From: Vitellaria paradoxa
Lineage: Eukaryota; Streptophyta; Magnoliopsida; Ericales; Sapotaceae
Direction: 5' to 3'
Assembly (NCBI GenBank): GCA_019916065.1
Contig: CM034233.1
Span: 9,802,516-9,866,515, forward strand
DNA: 64,000 nt
A program made the position numbers and the translations under genes. The stretch's first letter is position 1; every line of letters starts with the position of its first letter. The notes beneath the pieces are model-generated. The model was given only the letters and a program-made list of their open reading frames with translations, searched no databases and was not told where the DNA came from. Shown piece after piece: positions 50,695 to 63,000 of the stretch.

Positions 50695-52028
50695 TATACA
50701 TGGAATTCCTAGTGGTCGGCTACGTGGAGGGGGACACACTCTTCGGAGCTCCCTACGATTTCCGGTACGGTTTGGCCGCAGGAGGTCACCCATCCTATGT
50801 CGGTTCCAAGTTCCTCCAAGACCTAAAAGACCTAACAGAAAATGCAAGCGTCTCAAACGGAGGCAAGCAGGCGACACTCTTATTCACAGCCTGGGAGGCC
50901 TATTTGTTCTCCAACTCCTCAACCGGAACTCCCATTTGTGGCGCAAAAAATACATTAAACACTTTGTCGCGCTGTCCACGCCTTGGGGCGGCATACTCGC
51001 TTTCGCCAGCGGCTATACATTCGGTAAGCCTTTGATCAATCCACTGACGATTAGAAAATTAGAAAGGACCTTCGAATCCAGCTTGTCGCTCTTCCCCACT
51101 AAGGGGCGGAGCCAGAATTTTTGCTCAGGGGAGGCACCGGGCGCCAAGGGGCACCGAATACTCAAGAAAAAATAACAATCGACTTATTTTTCAATTAAGA
51201 GTAGGAGAAAAACGATGTTATTTTTAGAGAGAAAATAAATTATTCTTGAGTATTAACTAGTGAATATATTTCTCACAGTTAATGTTCAAGCACCTGAAGT
51301 TTATTAGAGATATCCCTTACTACAAAAAATAATTATTATTAAATTTTATTATCTATAGAATTTATTATGTTATATGCTAAATTTACTGATAGTATAAACA
51401 AAAATATGCAATAATGTATTAAAGATACACTTTTTTTATAAAAAATACCAAGTTTGATTCTTTTAAACTTCTTATATTTAAAAAATTTGAGTTAACTTTA
51501 AATTTTTAATAAAATTAAAATATCTTAATTTTTAATTACTTTAATTTTTAAATAAAATTAAAATAATAAGAAGGGTATTTTAATAATTTTATCTAAAAAA
51601 TTAGGGGAGTCACTTGCCCCCTTGCCCCCACGTGGCTCCGCCTGTGTCCCCACTCCTGAATTATTTGTTCACCACAAACCACTCTTAGTCACGCCAAACG
51701 CAACCTACACCGCCTTTGACGTGGCTCAGTTTCTCAATGACTTGGATTCCCACAAAAGATTCATCCTTACCGGTCTCGGATTTTGCCTTTGGTCGAACGT
51801 TTGACGGCGCCAAAGGTTCCCGTTACGAATGTAATTGGAACGGGTGTTCCGACGCCGGAGAGTTTGATAAGCAGCCGGAGATTGTCTATGGGGATGGAGA
51901 TGGAACGGTGAACGTGGCGAGCAAAATCAAAGCCTTACGACTTTGAAAATTCCTGGGGTTTCTTATGCTGGTATACTTACAGATGATACTGCGCTTGAGG
52001 TGATTATAGGAGAAATTTGTTCTATCAA
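50695..52028 (+). pseudogene. LCAT-like 1 pseudogene (copy 3), exon 2 only, split by a MITE
   Basis: A more diverged relative of copies 1 and 2. An acceptor-like ATCCCAG at 50680-50686 precedes it. LFGAPYDFRYGLA and FLQDLKDL are intact. One base is lost around 50873-50885, so the HSLGG nucleophile motif is coded out of frame. The frame at 50936-51100 continues with KHFVALSTPWGG. A 546-bp MITE (51101-51646) then interrupts it. After it come LLVTPNATYTAFDVAQFL, a frameshift, ILPLVERLTAP-like sequence, another shift, and FDKQPEIVYGDGDGTVNVAS. A gap follows, then KIPGVSYAGIL, where the catalytic His is Tyr. No exon 1 was found upstream. The canonical GDGDGTVN is kept here, unlike in copy 2. Confidence 0.9.
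51101..51646. mobile_element. hAT MITE inside LCAT copy 3, 546 bp
   Basis: Ends GGCGGAGCCA (left, from 51105) and TGGCTCCGCC (right) are perfect 10-base inverted repeats of the widespread CAGGGGCGGAGCCA hAT type. Flanked by a perfect 8-bp duplication TCCCCACT (51093-51100 and 51647-51654). Same family as 9746-10286. The insert sits in LCAT coding sequence. Confidence 0.92.
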
Positions 52029-52170
52029 CGTAATCAACTTGAGTGGACACCTATGTCTACGAGGGCAGGTAAGGCAAGTGTTGGATGATTTTACATATGC
52101 TAGATTGGTTGATGGAGCTACATATCGTTACTTGTTATGCAGCATTTGTAATCACTTTAATTTTGAATAA

Positions 52171-52776
52171 AATAGGTTGAATGGGTTAGTTAAATGGAAG
52201 ATAAAGATCACTATATATGTTGGCTTAGCTACTTCTACTTATTTATTATTTATTAATTTTTATTTTTGTCTTGTATAATTTTTTCATCAACATTTGATTA
52301 ACTTTTTAATATTTTTGTAGTTTTTAGACATCTCATTCACATTTACTTGTTAATAACTTTTTTATTTTTTAGCATTTGATTTTGTATTTTTTTAAAAAAA
52401 TGAATAACATGCTTAAAATCTAGTAGAACTAATAAGAAAATCATAATTTAAAAAAATAAAATCAAAGTTATATAAGAAGAAAAAGTAACTCAAAAAAAGT
52501 TAAAACTCCTTTTGGGTTACCAAATTAGGTCACGTATGTTTAATATTTATTTTAACACAATCAATTTTAAGTTTAGATAAATGAAAAACGCTGTGGTAAG
52601 TCAATTTTTCAACGTAAAATCTATTCAATCCTTAGGAATATGTGAAAATTATTTGAAATTGATGCTTTACTCATTCTTTAGTGATTATTTTGAGGTGTAT
52701 TCTTACTATCTAATTTTCAGATATAAAATGTTTTTTTTTTTCTTTTTTTGAACAGAAACTATAATCCAACATTCAA
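52171..52776. other. AT-rich intergenic DNA
   Basis: Nothing gene-like or repeat-bounded seen between LCAT copy 3 and the 42-bp repeats. Confidence 0.5.
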
Positions 52777-53235
52777 GAAGGGTATATTAACTCACGCACA
52801 CAAGGATTGGAATGCTAAGAAGGGTATATTAACTCATGCACACTAAGGGTGAGCTGGTTCCAGGGGGCTGCAGTGAAAAATGAAAGGTGGAGATTTGTTC
52901 GCATTTAATCAAATGTTTCCAATTTATTTTAATTAAAATTATTTTTAACATAAAAATAAAAATTTTAAAAATTTGATTGGAGCACAATTAATGTAGAATG
53001 TCAAAAGTCACGTGTTATTAAAAGGCAAACAAATCTCCATCATTCATTTTTCCACTGCATCTCCTACAGTGGATATTTTCACTGCAGCTTGAACCGGCTG
53101 AGCTGGAATGCTAAGAAGGGTATATTAACTCACGCACACCAAGGGTTGAAATTTTAAGAAGAGCATATTAACTCATGCACACCAAGAGTTTGAGCTGAAA
53201 TGCTAAGAAATGGTCGGGTATATCAACTCACGCAC
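52777..53235 (+). repeat. ~40-bp tandem repeat interrupted by a MITE
   Basis: Units AAGAAGGGTATATTAACTCA followed by CGCACACCAAGG and TGGAATGCT occur near 52777 and 52817, and again near 53113, 53158 and 53210 (degenerate). The MITE at 52858-53098 lies between the groups. Confidence 0.75.
52858..53098. mobile_element. hAT-type MITE, about 241 bp
   Basis: Inverted ends share GCTGCAGTG and further in (A/T)GGAGATTTGTT(C/T)GC. Flanked by an 8-bp duplication TGAGCTGG (52850-52857 and 53099-53106). The exact outer base is uncertain because the ends and duplication overlap in sequence. Confidence 0.7.
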
Positions 53236-53236
53236 A

Positions 53237-55497
53237 CAACTTAACTATCCCGATATAGAATAATGTAGAATAATGTGGGATAACTCACACCTTAACAATC
53301 CCAATGGGGAATATGTGGAATAATGTGGGATAGCCTGCCCACTGCATCCCCTTGGGCCGAGAACCAGATGAAGTGCGGGCTGCACCCCACAGCCCACAAG
53401 AAAAGTGAAGCACTAGATGAGACCCAAATAATACCTATTTTTTTTAACAAAAACTCATAGCTAGAATGTTATACGCACGCATACACCTTAACTATTCCGA
53501 TGTGAAATAGTCGATATAAAATGTTTATTGAGCGATACAATTGCAACTAATTAAATGTATGGTAAAACTATAGAGTCCAAAAGTGAAATTTGCCCTATAA
53601 AATAAAAATAAATTGATTTCCTCGGTATTTCCGGACGAAAAGTTAGTCTCGGTCAAATTATGAACATGGCCAGATTCGTATAAATGATGGCAAACATGCA
53701 GGCTGAGGCTATGAAGTGGGTTTTGGAAAAGTTTATTTGGGAAAACAGGAGAGGAGTTGCTGACAAGCAAGTAATCCCAAATTATTTTGCAAGGCTCAGG
53801 CAAAAACATGTAGTAGGACAGAGCGCTAGAAGAGATTTAGCACAATTACATATAAGCTTACTCCAAACTAAAATAAAAATATATAGTATGGTACTGTTCC
53901 TCCATGTTCGTATTGCCGGTCCCCTTACCTAGTGTTCGAAGATTATTTTACTTCTCTGGTAGCATGGCTTGTCCTAGTTTAACCAAATAAAAAATAAATA
54001 ACCCAATTTTAAAATTTAATCTAAAAATATCAAACACTTCGTCAAGATTTTTTAATTTCTTTTTCCTTCATTTTTTGGGTCCATCCTTTCAAGTGAACTT
54101 TTTAAGAAATTAACCAATGGTGTTCAATCAATCAACTATTTTTTCGACAGAGCTTGAGTTGCCTCTGCAAGTCAAAACTTTAGGAACATTTGAAGTGGCA
54201 AAAAGTGATAAGATTTAATAAAATTATGAGTTCGTAATTTGTACAGTGAAATAACAAGTGAATAACTTTACAAATTTTTAATATTTTTCAACAATTTTCA
54301 AAATTTCAAACGAAACTTAATCAATCATCATCAGGATAAATGATAAGATATGATTAATTTATTTCAAACCTTATCTTTTATGAGGGGAAACATGACATAA
54401 TATGGTGATAAAAAATACTCTGTCACGTGTTGTCTACAAAAAAAAATGTACTTACCAAAACAAAAATTATATCACCTGAAGATATATTTTAGTTAAATTA
54501 AAAAAATATACTTTCCCATTCAGAAATTATACCATTTCGATTAGAGTTTATATTCTAATTAAATTATAACTGACTGATAGTTATAGAATATAATTACTGA
54601 ATTTATTACTACATTGTATCAATGGATAAGATCAGAAAAATATAAACAAAAAGGACACCTCATGCACTAATTTCATATTTACATCAACACTAATATTTAA
54701 TATCACACCTTCTACTAATGTAGTCGAATCAATATAGTGTATGTCAAACATTTTACATTTATAAATATCGTAGGCACATACATAAAGGAGCTCTCTCTCT
54801 CTATTAATGTTCTTATAAGCTCCTAACTTAAATATCAGAATGTTTCTAATCATTTTATTTTATTTATTTATTTTCTGTCTGCAAATTCGCTTTTGGGGGG
54901 GGGGGGTTGACAAATAGTTTGAAATTTACCCGCACATTCACTATCGAAGCCTTCCCATTTTTACTTTGGAGGTCCACTCCGTTTATCCAAACAGGCAATA
55001 GAAACGAAAGTTTGAATGGGTTCCATGCACTAATCTTTGGCAATGCAAGAATCTCTCGGTCAAAGATCCCAAATTACCAATGCCAACAAAAAACCTTGTG
55101 CCTGACCCTCCTTCTAAGGCAAGGCAATGTTGTTATTATTATTATGTTTTGAGAAATAGTACTCAAAATTTTTCTTACTTTTTTATTTTTTTTCTCTATT
55201 GCTTATATCTCACATCTTCTAACATAATCTCACACATCCACCTCTCTCATCTTAAATGTAAAATTTTTGTTTTTCATGTTTAATGCATATATCTTATCGA
55301 CAAAAGATTATAGAATATTTTTAATAGACTTCCAAATATATTTTGATTTATGTTATTTTTATATCTTTGTAATCGTCATCATAAAAATATTTTTTTCTTT
55401 TGGTTGGTGTAGCACAATTCTATCTCTCTCTGCTCCCTAACATAAATTTGCAAACTTAACCCTAATTAAGTATGTCGAAAATCTCAATCTTCGAGAG
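53237..55497. other. Intergenic; one unexplained balanced-composition frame
   Basis: About 53330-53410 is GC-rich without a recognised identity. The overlapping frames at 53684-53932 (+) and 53525-53809 (-) have more even composition than the surroundings. The + frame has a charged helical stretch (AEAMKWVLEKFIWENRRG), but I recognise no family and no neighbouring exon. Around 54180-54310 is a diverged copy of a repeat also at 5825 and 9405 (GTGGCAAAAAGTGATAA word). A run of twelve G lies at 54895-54906. Confidence 0.4.
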
Positions 55498-57343
55498 TAG
55501 GGATGGGCATTCGGCCGATCTGTCCAAATCCGATCTGAATGGATGTGAAATTTAGATTTTTTTTGAAGACTGGATCAGATTTGGATTTAGTTTTTTTTTT
55601 AAATTGGATATTGGGTCGGCTATGGGGATGGCATTACCTCCACCCAATCTGCCCCGAATCCGATATCTAATCCGAATCTGTCCCAATCTGTCTCGATTTG
55701 TCCCGATCTGTCCCAAAAATATCTGAATAACCCAAATCATTTGAAACCACGATGACAATATCGTCACTATACCATGGCAAACAATATTCGCATCCATAAT
55801 ACTTTAACTTATTGAACTTCCTATTATTATCATTAAAATGAATATTGATAAATAAATTTAAAATAAAAATTGTCATCGTTTTGCATTAAATAGGGTGTGT
55901 TTGAGAAAGAAATTATAAATTTAATTTTTTTCTTACTTTTGTGCAAATTGAAGTTTTAAAAGTTCAATTTATTTTTTTCATACGCAAAAATAAAGAAAAC
56001 TTAAAGAGGTAAATTTAAAATTTTATAAGGTATATCATTTGGGACTCTACAAAATTATATAAATCCCTTTAAAATTTAAATTTTTACTTATTAAACAATT
56101 ATGAAGTTATAATTTTTATAAATTTATATTAATTTATAAATTTCAAACCCTATTATGACTTGTAAACTCAATTATTTTAGAAAAAACCTAGATAAAATTT
56201 TAAAAAATAATTAAAATATTTTATTTGCTATTTTTTTTATTTTTCTTATTTTTAGTACAAAAAATTATTGTTTCATTAAGTAACTTTTTTCTTGAACTTT
56301 GAATAGTTTATTTTTTTCCCTATTTTAACATTTTCAGCTAAAATATTTTTAAACTTTTCAATATTGATATTCAAAAGAGTTCTCTAGAAAATAGATTTTT
56401 CAAATAGTTTAACTAAAATGTTTCATGAAACATTCAATATTTTTTTATAGTGGAAATTATTTTTTTAAAAATATATAGAGAAGGCAACTTATTAATTTTT
56501 TTCTTAGATAGTTTGATAAGTGCGGATAATTACATTTTAAATTTTTTGAAAAAATTTACTTATGTAGATGAGTTATCTTATTATGATAAAAATTTATAAT
56601 TCTATGTTATTCTAAAAAATTATTTGTTATTATAAAAAAATTAAAAATTTTTGTAGTTTTATTTTTTCTATATGTGAATGGTGAGAAAAAAATCAGTTAT
56701 TCTATTTTGAAATTAGGTTGATGTAAAAAGTTAATAGACAAAAAAGAATTAGAAATTTAAATTTACTTTTATTTTTTGTTTGTAGGTTTTATAGAAGAAA
56801 AAATTTAAAAAACTAAAATAAATTTTATTTTATTTATATTTTAGCAATCATAAAAAAATAATTTAAATTTATTTGATTAAGGTATAAAATAAATCAAAAT
56901 TTATTTACAAACTTTTGTCATGTTTTTTAACATTTTGATATTTATTTATTTTTTACAATTTTTTAAAATTTATTTATTTTAAAATTTACCAACTCATGTT
57001 TTTTCTTATATTTTAATCATTACAGTATTTTTAAATATATTACTAGATTATTGAAATGTATTACATTATTTACAAAATATGTTATCATGTATTATTTTGA
57101 TTTTGGAGATGAATTATTTGGTAGTAATAGATTACATAAAACTTAAAGGCAGATTCAGAGGTAAACAAATGGTTTGAAATTTTGGATATCCGTGGATATA
57201 TCCGTTCTCCGTTTAAAGCGGGGATTGAGGTTCAAAAAAATATCTGTTTGGAGTTCGGGGTAAATTTGGAAGTAGGCAGAAGATTTGAGTTTGGATTTGA
57301 ATAATGTCATATCCGCCTCCGATCTGCCTCATTCCCATCCCTA
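55498..57343. mobile_element. Non-autonomous hAT element, about 1.85 kb
   Basis: Left end TAGGGATGGGCAT, right end ATTCCCATCCCTA: imperfect inverted repeats of the TAGGGATGGCAAT hAT style. Flanked by TTCGAGAG (55490-55497) and TTCCAGAG (57344-57351), an 8-bp duplication with one mismatch. Subterminal regions on both sides are rich in GATCTG/CCGAATC-like words (near 55520-55720 and 57180-57330). The interior is AT-rich with no transposase frame. Confidence 0.75.
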
Positions 57344-57920
57344 TTCCAGAGGTACCCATTTATCCACCCCACTCAAAGTGGGAATGAAAATATTCTAGCC
57401 GGGATAGAGCGAGAATAGGAATTTATATAATCTCTAAACAAGTAGGAATGGCAATGGTAGTTTTGACCCTATCCTGTACATGTTTATATACCAATTTATA
57501 TTAATTTCTATCAATACATAATATTATTTGATTCGAAGATATGTGTAATTAATCTTTTTTTTAATATTATATAACATTATTTGATTTAAAATAAAAAATA
57601 TTATTTTTAACAAATATTTTATATAATTTTATATAATAGATAATTTTTATTTCTAAATGGGGAGCGGAGAGCCTGCGGATCAAAATTTTATTATCTTTAA
57701 CCCGAGGGGGACAAGGACGAAATAGTAATGGAGGAAGTGACGACTCGTCTTACTAACATCTCTGCTCCGAATTCAAGCATTTTACAAAGAAAAAATAAAA
57801 CTCTATATATGTCCCCCTTATATAAAAAAAGACATATATTATGTTGACTTAAATTTTGATTTTAATTATATTATTGCCATAGTTATTCTAATATGTTCAT
57901 ATCCTTTTTTATCGTTTTAT
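57344..57920. other. Intergenic; possible further hAT-like end
   Basis: GTAGGAATGGCAATGG near 57441 resembles a hAT terminus, but no matching right end or target duplication could be paired. No gene. Confidence 0.4.
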
Positions 57921-58164
57921 TCATTAATATTTCGAAATGATTGAAACATTCTTTATATTTATTATAATTATTTCTATAATTTAATACAATTTATTAATAT
58001 TATAACAATTTTGATCATAGTGACCCCTACCATGCACGCACTCGCCAGTTCTAATAATGAAGCCCAAAACATTGGAAGTCAACCACATGATCTGCCTGGT
58101 GCGCATGGAACGGGTCTCATCACCAATGCATTGCCCGTTGCCCGACATGGGTTTTTGGGCCCAA
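57921..58164. repeat. Repeat with Helitron-like 3' motif, copy B
   Basis: Matches 60288-60530 closely and 49310-49500 more distantly: GATCATAGTGACCC, then a CATGCACGCACTCGC word, then CCCAAAACATTGGAAGTCAA and CACATGATCT. The CTAG is mutated to CCAG here. Confidence 0.6.
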
Positions 58165-58760
58165 TACTATCATTGTCTATTCGCAGCTCTTGAATCTAGG
58201 CAATAGATAAGATAATACCATCTAAATTATTCAACAAATTAATAATTATTGTCTAATATTATCTCAAAACTAATTCAAAGTTTAGTGCTTATTTTTATGT
58301 TACCTATTAAATACTATTATTGTTTATTCGCCGTCCTTAAACCTAACAGTCAAAGGACAAGATAATATCATCTAAATTATTCAACAAACTAATAATTATT
58401 GTCAATATTATCTCAAAATCAATTTAAATTCGAGTACTTTTCTTTTTACGTTACCTATTAAATACTGGGTTATTGTCTGTTCGCTGCCCTTAAATCTAAC
58501 AGTCAACGGACAAATAATACTATTTAAATTGTTCAACAAACTAATTATTATTGTCTACTATTATCTTAAAACTAATACAAATTCGAATACTTTTCTTTTA
58601 TGTTACCTAATAAATACTGATTACAGTTCGCCGCCCTTAAATCTAATAGTCAACGAACAATATGATACCATCTAAATTGTTCAACAAACTGATTATTGTT
58701 GTCTAATATTATCTCAAAACTAATTCAAATTTGAGTACTTTTCTATTATGTTACCTACTA
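58165..58760. repeat. ~150-bp minisatellite, four units (array B)
   Basis: Units marked by TTCGCCGCCCTTAAATCTAA, GTCAACGGACAAGATAATAC, TGTTCAACAAACT and TTATGTTACCTA(T/C)TAAATACT begin near 58173, 58323, 58474 and 58625. Confidence 0.9.
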
Positions 58761-60287
58761 AATACTATATATCAGTTCTTTAATATACATGTGTTAATAA
58801 ACTTCGGAGATATACGTTTAGTATGATTAAAGTTACATGTACCAGTCCTTTAATTCATATGTGCATCACTAAATTATTAATTCATATAGTGGCACAATTT
58901 GGATTTATTCTTAAATATTTATTATGATTTACAAATAATGAGTTAAGTCATGCCTACCTTATTTGATTTTGTACTCAAAGTCGTGAAATATGTGACCACC
59001 TAAAAAAAGTCTAAATGTAATTCAAGTTAATTATCTGCACGTGGTATACTTATTTTGAACTCATTTTCTATTCTACTTTTTTTTTAAATAAAGAAAACAG
59101 TTCACAATGCATTTGGTCAATTTTATTTTCAAAATCTATTTAGAAAATAGAAAATAAGTTTACACATGAAATACAATACGGCAACAAAGTTGTTTGAGCG
59201 TTTTCAACCCAAAATAAGAAAAATCTCAGAATACGAAAAATATAAAATATCAAACCAAATACGTTTTCAATTTTTCTTATTTTGAGATTTTCAAAACATA
59301 AAATACATAAAACAAAAAATATCATTGCCCCGAAATCTACAACTCGAGAACGTGGAAACTAAGCCCACAAATATATACGAATAACCATACAATAAACATA
59401 AATTAGAGCGAAAACGAATTAATAATATAGTATTCACCATTAGAATACTCCAAGGGTCTAACATATGCCATAAAGGGTTACAAAACTAAACGCCTCAATT
59501 GAGCCCAAAACCAATATCTAAAATGATACACGAAGTAAATAACAAACAACTAATGCTCAACTAGTCTATCTCACGGATCCATCACGAGCGTCTGCCCTAT
59601 AAGATCAACTGTATGGGTTAAGCACTAAATCACGCGTGCTTAGAAATAAGCATATATGAATAAGTTTCTTAATCACGTAAGGTAAACAATAGTGCCTAAT
59701 CAACTTAAATTAAATAAAACTCTTTATCCATTTTACACTTAGATCACAATGGTCCATAATTAACATACTATTCTTGATTAAATGGCTACTCAACCATGAT
59801 CCCTCAGTAGTCTCATGCCAAAAATCATATTATCGTGTCCATCCATCACAATATAGATAGATGCATATCATAAAATCATACCATAGGTCAGGGTACTATG
59901 TAAATTTCAATCTGTGACCACAAAAACTAACCCAAATAGCCTGTGGCCTAAGTCATGGGATACAACTATTCCGACAGTCTTAGATGTACCATCAAATGTT
60001 TAAAATTGAATCATAAGGTACAACTGGTCTCGTAGTCCCAAATGTACTCATCAAATTCCTAGACCTAAGTCGTGGTAGTCCCACAATCCCAATATACTCA
60101 TCAAATCCTCAAACCTAAGTTATGTGGTATAATTAGTTCCCACAATCTCAAATGTACTCATGGCGCTGGCCCATGTTTCCCAGTCTATCTCATCTTCCCC
60201 TAATGGCAAACTGATCTTGCAGTCCCTGTACTAGTATACGCTAGTGTCAAGTCATATATACATTGTAGGTTTTCTAGCCTACTAGTT
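58760..60287. repeat. Segmental copy of 19960-21575
   Basis: Collinear with the 19960-20517 flank and then with the gypsy LTR from 20518. Because the flank outside the LTR is shared too, this is a duplication of the region, not a separate insertion of the element. Confidence 0.75.
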
Positions 60288-60534
60288 ATTTATTAATATT
60301 TCGAAACGATTGAAACATTCTTTAGATTTATTATAATTAGTTTTATAATTTATATAATTTATTATATTAAAACAAATTTGATCATAGTGACCCGTACCAT
60401 GCACTGGCACTCGCTAGTTCTAATAGTGAAGCCCAAAACATTAGAAGTCAACCACATGATCTACCTAGTGCGCATGGAACGGGTCTCATCACCAATGCAA
60501 TTGCACGTTGCCCGAACATGGATTTTTGGGCCAA

Positions 60535-61290
60535 TACTTTTATTGTCTGGTTCGCGGCCTTAAATCTAACAGGCAACAAACAAGATAATACCATCTAACT
60601 TATTCAACAAACTAATAATTATTGTCTAATATTATCTCAAAACTAATTCAAAAGTTTAGTACTTATTTTTTATGTTACCTATTAAATACTATTATTGTCT
60701 GTTTCGTCGCCCTTAAACCTAACAATCAACGGACCAAAATGATACCATCTAAATTGTTCAACAAACTAATAATTATTGTCAATATTATCTCAAAACTAAT
60801 TCAAATTCGAGTACTTTTCTTTTACCTTACCTATTAAAATACTGGGTTATTATTTGTTCGCCACTCTTAAATCTAACAGTCAACGGATAAGATAATACTA
60901 TCTAAATTGGTCACAAACTGATTATTATTGTCTAACATTATCTAAAACTAATTCAAATTTGAATACTTTTCTTTTTATGTTACTTAATAAATACTATACT
61001 ATCTATTCGCCGCCCTTAAAATCTAACAGTCAGCGGACAATTGATATCATCTAATGTTCAACAAAATGATTATTATTGTCTAATATTATCTCAGAACTAA
61101 TTCAAGTTCAAGTACTTTTCTTATTATGTTACCTACTAAATACTATTATTATCTGTTCGTCGCCCTTAAATCTAACAGTCAGCGGACAAGATGATACATC
61201 TAAATTGTTCAACAAACTGATAATTATTACTTAATATTATCTCAAAACTAATTCAAATTTGAGTACTTTCTTTTTAAGTTACCTATTATT
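60535..61290. repeat. ~150-bp minisatellite, five units (array C)
   Basis: Same unit as 58165-58760. Units begin near 60541, 60695, 60850, 61003 and 61150, then decay into TTACCTATTATTTTTAAG. The frames at 60378-60837 lie in the repeats. Confidence 0.9.
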
Positions 61291-61959
61291 TTTAAGAAGT
61301 ATTTAAATTGTTAATTAATTTTCTTTTCCATTTTTTCTTAATGTTTTCAATTAAATTATGTTGCTATCTATTCAAATAAATTATTTTTTTATTTTATAGC
61401 CCTATATCTAGGCAGATAGCGTATAAAACAAATTATATTAATACTTTTTCAAAACAATGAGAGAGTTCCAATTTTTGGAATTTTTTAAATAAAATATTTT
61501 TGAAATAAATTAGTAGCCATAAGAACTTTAAGAGAATGTTGGGAATGGCTCGAGAAAAAATGAAATAAATATATATATATACACATACACATATATAAAA
61601 CTTCCTCTACTTATTTTTGAAAATTCAATTTCTCATAGATATGCATGTGGACCCAATTTGAAATAATATCAGCAGATTTTAATGGAGAAAAAAATTAAAT
61701 AAATAAAAATAAAAGGAAAGTAATATTTAAATGAGAATTAATTTTGGGAGAGTATTATATTAGAAATATTTTACAATTATATACTTTGGACAAAAAAAAA
61801 CTGGCCCAAATATATGAATATTTAGTTATTTTTTTTCAGTATTCCTTGCCCCTTATTTAAACATATCCGGAAAAAAAAAAAAAAAAAAACTAATCATCTC
61901 GGGTAATATTAAATTTGTTTTTCTTTTTTTTATTATACTAATGCAAATATTGGTAATGT

Positions 61960-63000
61960 AATATATATGAATGAGACCAAATTTTTTTTTAATTGAAAAA
62001 TATCTATTTCATAATTAGTATGAATAAATACACGTGTAAACATCCATAGACCCAAAAATAAAAAAAAAATATTTATTTATTTATTCATTATAATTGTGTT
62101 ATCTTAATATTTTTGAAATTTAAAAAACTATAGTTATAAATGAGTGTTTTTTTTTTTTTTATATTTGACCAAAAAAAAAAACTTTATTCATAATTCTCCC
62201 ATGCATAGTCGTTTATTTTTCAAAGATTCAGGTACTGTTTGGCAACTTAAAAAAAATACCAAAAGTTACATTTTGTAAATGTAACTTTTGGTGTGTTTGG
62301 CAAAATCATAAATTTTCTTACTTTTTTTATTTGCTACAGTAAAAATATACCAAACACCCCAAAAGTTACTACTTTTTTACTTTGCTACAGTAAAAAATTT
62401 AACCAACATTCAAAAGTTACTAAAAAATATTAAAAATTCCACTTGATTCAACCAAACACACAAAAAGTGCAAAAAAATCAAAAAAATTATCAAAACTTGA
62501 ATTTTTTTGAACTTCTAAACACCCCCTCAAAGAATTATGAGTTAGTCACTACGTTAAGTCCATGACAAAGTTGAGGATTTTAAAAATATACTTTTTAAAA
62601 CCGTAATATTGTTTTTGCTATTTCAGAAATAAGTCTGGCGTATTAATTTTATTTTTGATTGTATAATTATTTTTAAATTTAAATTTGTGCAGCTCTATTT
62701 AATTTTATTAATTATTTAATAAAATAATATAATATATATATTACACGTTTTAATTGTCAGTACGCTTTAAAGACAGGGAAAGGGGAAATTGACTACGGGC
62801 AACGGTCGGACGGGCACTTTTGTCGTGCAGTAATTCAACACTGTAGCAACGTTTTGGACGCCTTCTTGTCGTGTAATAATTAATGGTGCAGTAACACTGT
62901 GGCAACGCTTTGAGCGCCTTCTCTTCTCCTTATCCAGGCCGGCATTATCAGCTAGTGATTTGTCTTAACTGGAACCTTCCATCGAAGAGGAAAGGCTGAA
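61960..63000 (-). repeat. Inverted relative of blocks R1 and R2 (R3)
   Basis: The reverse complement matches 6985-7900 and 10380-12740: CAGCTAGT/GCCGGC motif (62935-62965), ~57-bp GTTGCTACAGTG repeats (62790-62940), and AGTAGAATTATGA/AAAGTTTTT with (AAAT)n and ACGTGTA at the far end (62030-62215). A hAT MITE interrupts it. Confidence 0.75.
62228..62526. mobile_element. hAT-like MITE, 299 bp
   Basis: Relative of 11476-11822, with two TTTGCTACAGTAAAAA words and CCACTTGATTCAACCAAACAC. Flanked by TCAAAGAT (62220-62227) and TCAAAGAA (62527-62534), an 8-bp duplication with one mismatch. Ends are weak inverted repeats (GTTTGG and TAAACACC). Confidence 0.7.

Noticed and set aside
53684..53932. 82-codon + frame with a charged helical stretch
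   Set aside because: I recognise no family, promoter or splice partner, and a frame of equal length runs on the other strand; kept only as a note in the intergenic entry.
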